A DNA stretch of 37,334 nt from an uncultured Lachnospiraceae bacterium (GTDB lineage: Bacteria; Bacillota; Clostridia; Lachnospirales; Lachnospiraceae), in contig CACYTU010000016.1 in assembly GCA_902777355.1 (NCBI GenBank), forward strand, positions 1 to 37,334. Direction: 5' to 3'. The notes below the pieces were generated by a model. The model was not told the origin of the DNA. It saw only the letters and a list, made by a program, of their open reading frames with translations, and did not search any database. A program made the translations under genes and the position numbers. The stretch's first letter is position 1; the number at the start of each line of letters is the position of its first letter. This document shows, in pieces, positions 33,898 to 37,334 of the stretch.

Positions 33898-34488
33898 ATG
33901 TGGTTTTGCGACAGCATCATCGCGAACAAAGAATTCCTCACAGAACTCGACCGCGAGATCGGCGATGCGGACCACGGCATCAACATGGCGAGGGGCTACA
34001 CAGAAGCGCTTGGCCAGCTTCCGCAGGATTCGGACGACATCGGCGCTGTCCTGAAAAAGACAGGCATGGTTCTGATTTCCAAAGTAGGAGGAGCCTCCGG
34101 ACCTCTCTATGGTACAGCCTACATGAAGGCAGCCAAAGCGACGGCGGGGAAAACAACTCTGACAGTACAGGACGGAAAAGAAATCTTCGAAGTTGTCATC
34201 GGAGGCATCAAACAGCGCGGAAAAGCAGAGCGGGGTGAAAAGACCATGCTCGATGCCATCATTCCGGCCTACGAGGCCTATTGCGCTGCGGCAGATGCAG
34301 GAAAAAGTCTTGATGAGTGCCTTGAGGCTATGTGCGAAGCCGCCAAAGAGGGGGTGGAGTTCACCAAGACCATCCGCGCCACAAAGGGACGCGCCAGCTA
34401 TCTGGGCGACCGCAGTATCGGCCACCAGGATCCCGGGGCCACCTCTTCTCTGCTCACGATGGAGGCCATCCGCGACTTCTGCAAATGA
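33898..34488 (+). CDS. dhaL: Dihydroxyacetone kinase ADP-binding subunit DhaL, short N-terminus
   Basis: The nucleotide-carrying subunit of the PEP-dependent dihydroxyacetone kinase: its ADP is rephosphorylated by DhaM and the phosphate is passed to substrate on DhaK. The 196 residues have LDREIGDADHGINMARG with the Mg-binding Asp residues, SKVGGASGPLYGTAY, GKAERGEKTMLD, and the C-terminal GRASYLGDRSIGHQDPGA. From FCDSIIANKEFLTELD on, it matches the family well, but about 10-15 residues of helix 1 before that are missing. A GTG at 33850 would extend the frame, but into sequence unlike DhaL that also carries the -10 box. The gene may be slightly 5'-truncated but is otherwise intact. Confidence 0.9.
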   Translation: MWFCDSIIANKEFLTELDREIGDADHGINMARGYTEALGQLPQDSDDIGAVLKKTGMVLISKVGGASGPLYGTAYMKAAKATAGKTTLTVQDGKEIFEVVIGGIKQRGKAERGEKTMLDAIIPAYEAYCAAADAGKSLDECLEAMCEAAKEGVEFTKTIRATKGRASYLGDRSIGHQDPGATSSLLTMEAIRDFCK

Positions 34489-34595
34489 TCATCCGTATGC
34501 ACTGAAGGACTTTCCTGTTTAATTACACGGGCGGCATCAAATAAGATTAATGCCCCTTGTTTTTCAGGTAGGACAAAAGGACAGGAGGAACATCC

Positions 34596-35000
34596 ATGGT
34601 CGGAATCGTAATTGTCTCCCACAGCAGGCTGGCTGCGGAGGGAATACGGGAGCTCGCAGCCCAGATGGCTGGACCTGACACCGCCATCATAGCATGCGGC
34701 GGAATGGAGGACGGAAGTATCGGAACAGATGCCATGCGGATTCAGGACGCTATCGTCCGGGCAGACAGCGGCGATGGTGTCTGTGTCATGGTCGACCTGG
34801 GAAGCGGCATTATGAGCGCGGAGACAGCCATCGAATTTCTGGAATTTGATGACGATCACGCCGGGATCTGTGTACGGATCGCGGATGCTCCTGTTCTCGA
34901 GGGCGCAGTGAGCGCGGCTGTATCGGCATCGGCAGGAGACTCACTCGAAGAAGTGATCGCCGCGGCTGAGGAAGCCAGAGGGGTGAAAAAGCTGGAGTGA
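34596..35000 (+). CDS. dhaM: PTS-type phosphotransfer subunit DhaM (EIIA domain only)
   Basis: Takes phosphate from HPr and hands it to the ADP on DhaL. The 134-residue mannose-EIIA-like domain has the phospho-accepting His9 in IVSHSRLAAEG, and MVDLGSGIMSAETAIE near 65-80. No HPr or EI domains are fused, the normal form in Firmicutes, so general HPr is the donor. AGGAGG lies 7-8 nt before the ATG at 34596. Its position between dhaL and dhaK is unusual. Confidence 0.93.
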   Translation: MVGIVIVSHSRLAAEGIRELAAQMAGPDTAIIACGGMEDGSIGTDAMRIQDAIVRADSGDGVCVMVDLGSGIMSAETAIEFLEFDDDHAGICVRIADAPVLEGAVSAAVSASAGDSLEEVIAAAEEARGVKKLE

Positions 35001-35138
35001 AACCTCCGGTCATCAGGAAAAAACGAATGCACAGAATCATTTCAGTCATTTCGAAATCCTGAACACATGTAATCGTACATAATCAGCTTTGCATTTTCCG
35101 AAGTTGTTAACTGTAAATGGTAAAAATGGAGGGTTATC

Positions 35139-36137
35139 ATGAAAAAACTGATCAACAGTGTCGACAATGTAGTTGATGAGATGCTGAACGGAATGACAGC
35201 GGCATTTCCGGAGTACATCGAGCGTGTTCCCGGAACAGATGTTGTAGCCCGCACAGGCGCGAAAAAAACCGACAAGGTCGTCCTGATCAGCGGCGGCGGC
35301 AGCGGACATGAGCCCGCTCACGGCGGCTACGTAGGCAAGGGCATGCTGGATGCTGCAGTTGCAGGCGCTGTCTTTACATCCCCCACTCCCGACCAGGTCT
35401 ATGAGGCCATTCAGGCTACAGAGTGCGGCAAAGGCGCCCTCCTGATCATCAAGAACTATACCGGTGATGTCATGAACTTCGAAATGGCCGCCGACATGGC
35501 CGCCGATGAAGATATAGTCGTCGACAAAGTTGTCGTGGCTGATGACGTGGCAGTCGAAAACTCCACCTGGACCACCGGGCGCCGCGGAATCGCCGGCACA
35601 GTTTTCGTACACAAGATCGCGGGTGCCTGCGCTGAGACCGGTGCCGACCTGCCTGAAGTCAAGCGCATCGCCGAAAAAGTAATCGCCAATGTCCGTTCTA
35701 TGGGTATGGCTGTCTCCCCCTGCACGGTACCTGCCGTCGGAAAACCCGGCTTTGACCTCGCAGATGATGAAGTCGAAATCGGTATCGGCATTCACGGAGA
35801 ACCCGGAACCCACCGCGAAAAGATCTCTTCCGTCAACAACACCGTCGACCATCTGGTAGGAAAGATTCTCGACGAAGGCATCTACGCCGAAGGTGATGAA
35901 GTCGCCGTCATGGTCAACGGCATGGGCGCCACCCCTCTGAGCGAGCTCTTCATCGCCAATCTCCGCGTCAAAGAGATTCTGGATGAGAAGAAGATCAAAA
36001 TCGCCAAGACAGTCGTGGGCAATTACATGACCTCCCTCGACATGGCAGGCTTCTCTGTCACCCTGCTCAAACTCGATGACGAGCTCAAGGGCTATCTGAA
36101 TGCCCCTGCAGACACTCCCGCTTACAAAGAAGTGTAA
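35139..36137 (+). CDS. dhaK: Dihydroxyacetone kinase substrate-binding subunit DhaK
   Basis: Binds dihydroxyacetone covalently and receives phosphate from DhaL-ADP/ATP, giving dihydroxyacetone phosphate for glycolysis. The 332 residues contain SGGGSGHEPAHGGYVGKGM with His57, NYTGD with Asp110, and GIGIHGEPG with His219, the residue that forms the hemiaminal bond. GGAGGG precedes the ATG at 35139. It is the last of three genes; a hairpin follows its stop codon. No glycerol dehydrogenase is seen nearby. Confidence 0.96.
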   Translation: MKKLINSVDNVVDEMLNGMTAAFPEYIERVPGTDVVARTGAKKTDKVVLISGGGSGHEPAHGGYVGKGMLDAAVAGAVFTSPTPDQVYEAIQATECGKGALLIIKNYTGDVMNFEMAADMAADEDIVVDKVVVADDVAVENSTWTTGRRGIAGTVFVHKIAGACAETGADLPEVKRIAEKVIANVRSMGMAVSPCTVPAVGKPGFDLADDEVEIGIGIHGEPGTHREKISSVNNTVDHLVGKILDEGIYAEGDEVAVMVNGMGATPLSELFIANLRVKEILDEKKIKIAKTVVGNYMTSLDMAGFSVTLLKLDDELKGYLNAPADTPAYKEV

Positions 36138-36147
36138 TAATAAAAGG

Positions 36148-36173
36148 GTAGAGGCGGCTACGCCGCCCTCTAC
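36148..36173 (+). terminator. Hairpin after dhaK, terminator-like
   Basis: GTAGAGGCGGC and GCCGCCCTCTAC form a stem of 11 bp with one bulged base and a TAC loop, 11 bp after the dhaK stop codon. Only a short TTC follows, so termination may be partial. Confidence 0.5.
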
Positions 36174-36294
36174 TTCGACCGGCCGTGTCCGCCACAGGAC
36201 GAAAAATACATCTCACGTGCCGTATCATAAATAACTGAGATCAAAAGAGGGTAAAATCCTCTGTAACCATTATTACGTTCAAGATGGAGGTCCG

Positions 36295-36624
36295 ATGGCG
36301 TTTCTGGATTTTTTCAAATCAGTAGATATCAATAATGAAGTCAACCGCTGCAGAACCACTAAGGGTTCCGTCCTCCTCGATGTGCGCACGGAAGAAGAGT
36401 ACCGCAGCGGACACATCAGCGGGAGCCGCAATATTCCCGTCGAAAAAATCGACAACGCGGTCAATCTCCTGCATGACAAATCCGCTCCTCTCTTTGTCTA
36501 CTGCCAGAGCGGAGCCCGCAGCAGGAAGGCTGTCTCCAAGCTCCGCAAGATGGGCTACACGGAAGTGTACAACATCGGCGGGATCGATTCCTTCCAGGGT
36601 CAGCTGCAGAGAGGAAAGCGATAA
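36295..36624 (+). CDS. Single-domain rhodanese-like protein
   Basis: A small cytoplasmic sulfurtransferase-type domain of 109 residues. It carries VLLDVRTEEEYRSGHISGS and the active-site loop VYCQSGARSRKA with Cys70, and ends NIGGIDSFQG. GGAGGT lies 4 nt before the ATG at 36295, after a 157-bp gap from dhaK. The physiological sulfur donor and acceptor are unknown. It probably has its own promoter. Confidence 0.93.
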   Translation: MAFLDFFKSVDINNEVNRCRTTKGSVLLDVRTEEEYRSGHISGSRNIPVEKIDNAVNLLHDKSAPLFVYCQSGARSRKAVSKLRKMGYTEVYNIGGIDSFQGQLQRGKR

Positions 36625-36687
36625 ACTGACTTTCTGAAGCTGTATTCGATTTTCCTTTTTAAGGACCGTTTCATAGAAACAGTTTAA

Positions 36688-36728
36688 AACAGGGCATATC
36701 ACATTTCCCCAATGTGATATGCCCTGTT
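36688..36728. terminator. Very strong bidirectional terminator
   Basis: AACAGGGCATATCACATT and AATGTGATATGCCCTGTT form a perfect 18-bp stem with a TCCCC loop. It lies about 65 bp after the rhodanese stop and 32 bp before the end of the convergent minus-strand gene, so it can serve both. Confidence 0.85.
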
Positions 36729-36759
36729 ATTTACGGATATTCTGTTTTAAAATGCCAGT

Positions 36760-37125
36760 TCATTTTTTGAAAATACCGGATTTTTTCCCGCCTGCTTTTT
36801 TATTCAGCCCCTTGAGCACAAGTCCTGCGGCAAGCGGAGCAATCCCTTTTCTCTTGGGGGCAACCTTCACCTTTTTCACTGTCACTTTCCCGTCTTTGTT
36901 TTTCTTTGCTTTTACCTGCACCTGAGCTTTGCCTCCGCCTGCCAGCCGGTACAGGATCAGAGCCGGAGGCACTATTTTTGCGGCCGCGGCTACGGCTTTA
37001 TTGCCCCCCGCGATGCGGTTAACGACCCTCTCCTTTTCTTTTTCAACGATTACTTTGCGAAGGAGATGCAGCGCTACCAGACGGGCCGCTCCCTTCTGCA
37101 GATTATTCGGCTTTTTTTTAGTCAT
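36760..37125 (-). CDS. Small, very basic Lys/Ala-rich protein, function unknown
   Basis: I do not recognise the family. The 121 residues are about one fifth Lys, with an N-terminal KKK run, an amphipathic region, a central hydrophobic stretch (AVAAAAKIVPPALILYRLAGG), and a C-terminal basic tail with repeated KVKVAPKRKG and LNKKAGGKK-like motifs. The strong GGGAGGAA ribosome binding site 7 nt before the ATG at 37125 and the terminator make this a real gene. Nucleic-acid or envelope-polyanion binding would fit the charge, but no known domain is visible. Confidence 0.75.
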   Translation of the reverse strand: MTKKKPNNLQKGAARLVALHLLRKVIVEKEKERVVNRIAGGNKAVAAAAKIVPPALILYRLAGGGKAQVQVKAKKNKDGKVTVKKVKVAPKRKGIAPLAAGLVLKGLNKKAGGKKSGIFKK

Positions 37126-37174
37126 TGCTCTTCCTCCCGGCAGTTCATGATAGACCGCTGCAAATACTTATTAC

Positions 37175-37180
37175 ATTATA
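37175..37180 (-). promoter_or_regulatory. -10 box upstream of the basic-protein gene
   Basis: TATAAT on the minus strand, about 50 bp before the ATG at 37125. The -35 region (GGCAAA at a suitable distance) matches poorly. Confidence 0.4.
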
Positions 37181-37250
37181 CCCTCCGGAGTACGGTTTTG
37201 CCATCTGGTTAAATCAGTTTTATACAGTGAACCGACTTGGCAAACAATGC

Positions 37251-37334
37251 TTACCTGCTGATCCTGACGGTCCTGACCGGGCTCCACTCGGACCAGTATA
37301 CTCCGTTGCCCACAAGCTTATATGCGCGGACCTT
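37251..37334 (-). CDS. C-terminal end of a fibronectin type III-like protein (partial)
   Basis: The minus strand from the window edge encodes KVRAYKLVGNGVYWSEW followed by SPVRTVRISR and a TAA at 37251. The KVRAY strand and the W-S-x-W-S-like turn before the final basic strand are typical of the last strands of an FN3 domain in large secreted surface proteins of Clostridia. Only 27 residues are visible, so the rest of the protein is unknown. Confidence 0.6.
   Translation of the reverse strand, partial: KVRAYKLVGNGVYWSEWSPVRTVRISR

Overview
The window looks like chromosomal DNA of a Gram-positive anaerobe of the class Clostridia, most likely Lachnospiraceae-like. The evidence is the gene order (murE-priA-def-fmt-zinc protease-rsmB-rlmN-PP2C phosphatase-PASTA kinase-rsgA), a fused SecDF, a RecD2-type helicase, a meso-DAP-type MurE (DNPRNEEP motif) and strong GGAGG-type ribosome binding sites. 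Base composition is moderately GC-rich in genes, with scattered AT-rich gaps. The genus cannot be fixed from sequence alone. No rRNA, tRNA, IS transposase, phage gene or CRISPR array was seen.

Layout. Positions 1-3150 hold the 5'-truncated remnant of a GntP-family permease, an etfB-etfA pair with no dehydrogenase gene in view, and a MarR regulator. Positions 3571-8067 hold recD2, a DeoR-family regulator and rsgA. Positions 8297-24099, all on the minus strand, form a long housekeeping series: recJ, murE, priA, def, fmt, a membrane zinc peptidase, rsmB, rlmN, a PP2C phosphatase and prkC. These genes serve wall precursor synthesis, replication restart, N-terminal formylation and deformylation, rRNA modification, Ser/Thr phospho-signalling and ribosome maturation. 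Positions 24339-27954 hold secDF and a charged, lipoprotein-like protein of unknown role. An Sfp-type phosphopantetheinyl transferase (plus strand) converges on the aspS-hisS pair (minus strand). From 33898 the plus strand carries a PTS-type dihydroxyacetone kinase cluster in the order dhaL-dhaM-dhaK, then a single-domain rhodanese. The right edge has a very basic small protein and the C-terminal end of a fibronectin-III-like protein.

The most unusual property is not a gene. Nearly every larger intergenic gap contains its own tandem-repeat family, different from the others in sequence and period (12, 13, 15, 26, 27, 28, 30, 42, 45, 47, 51, 68 and 115 bp among them). Several arrays look like duplications of whatever lay beside them: a terminator arm, the 3' end of hisS, or the ribosome-binding region of the phosphopantetheinyl transferase. 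Arrays with periods divisible by three also sit inside recD2 and murE as peptide repeats. RsmB, PriA and the DeoR protein carry low-complexity insertions that may have a similar origin. This suggests an unusually active local-duplication process. Coordinates, periods and motifs were read directly; family assignments rest on known motifs; mechanisms are inference.
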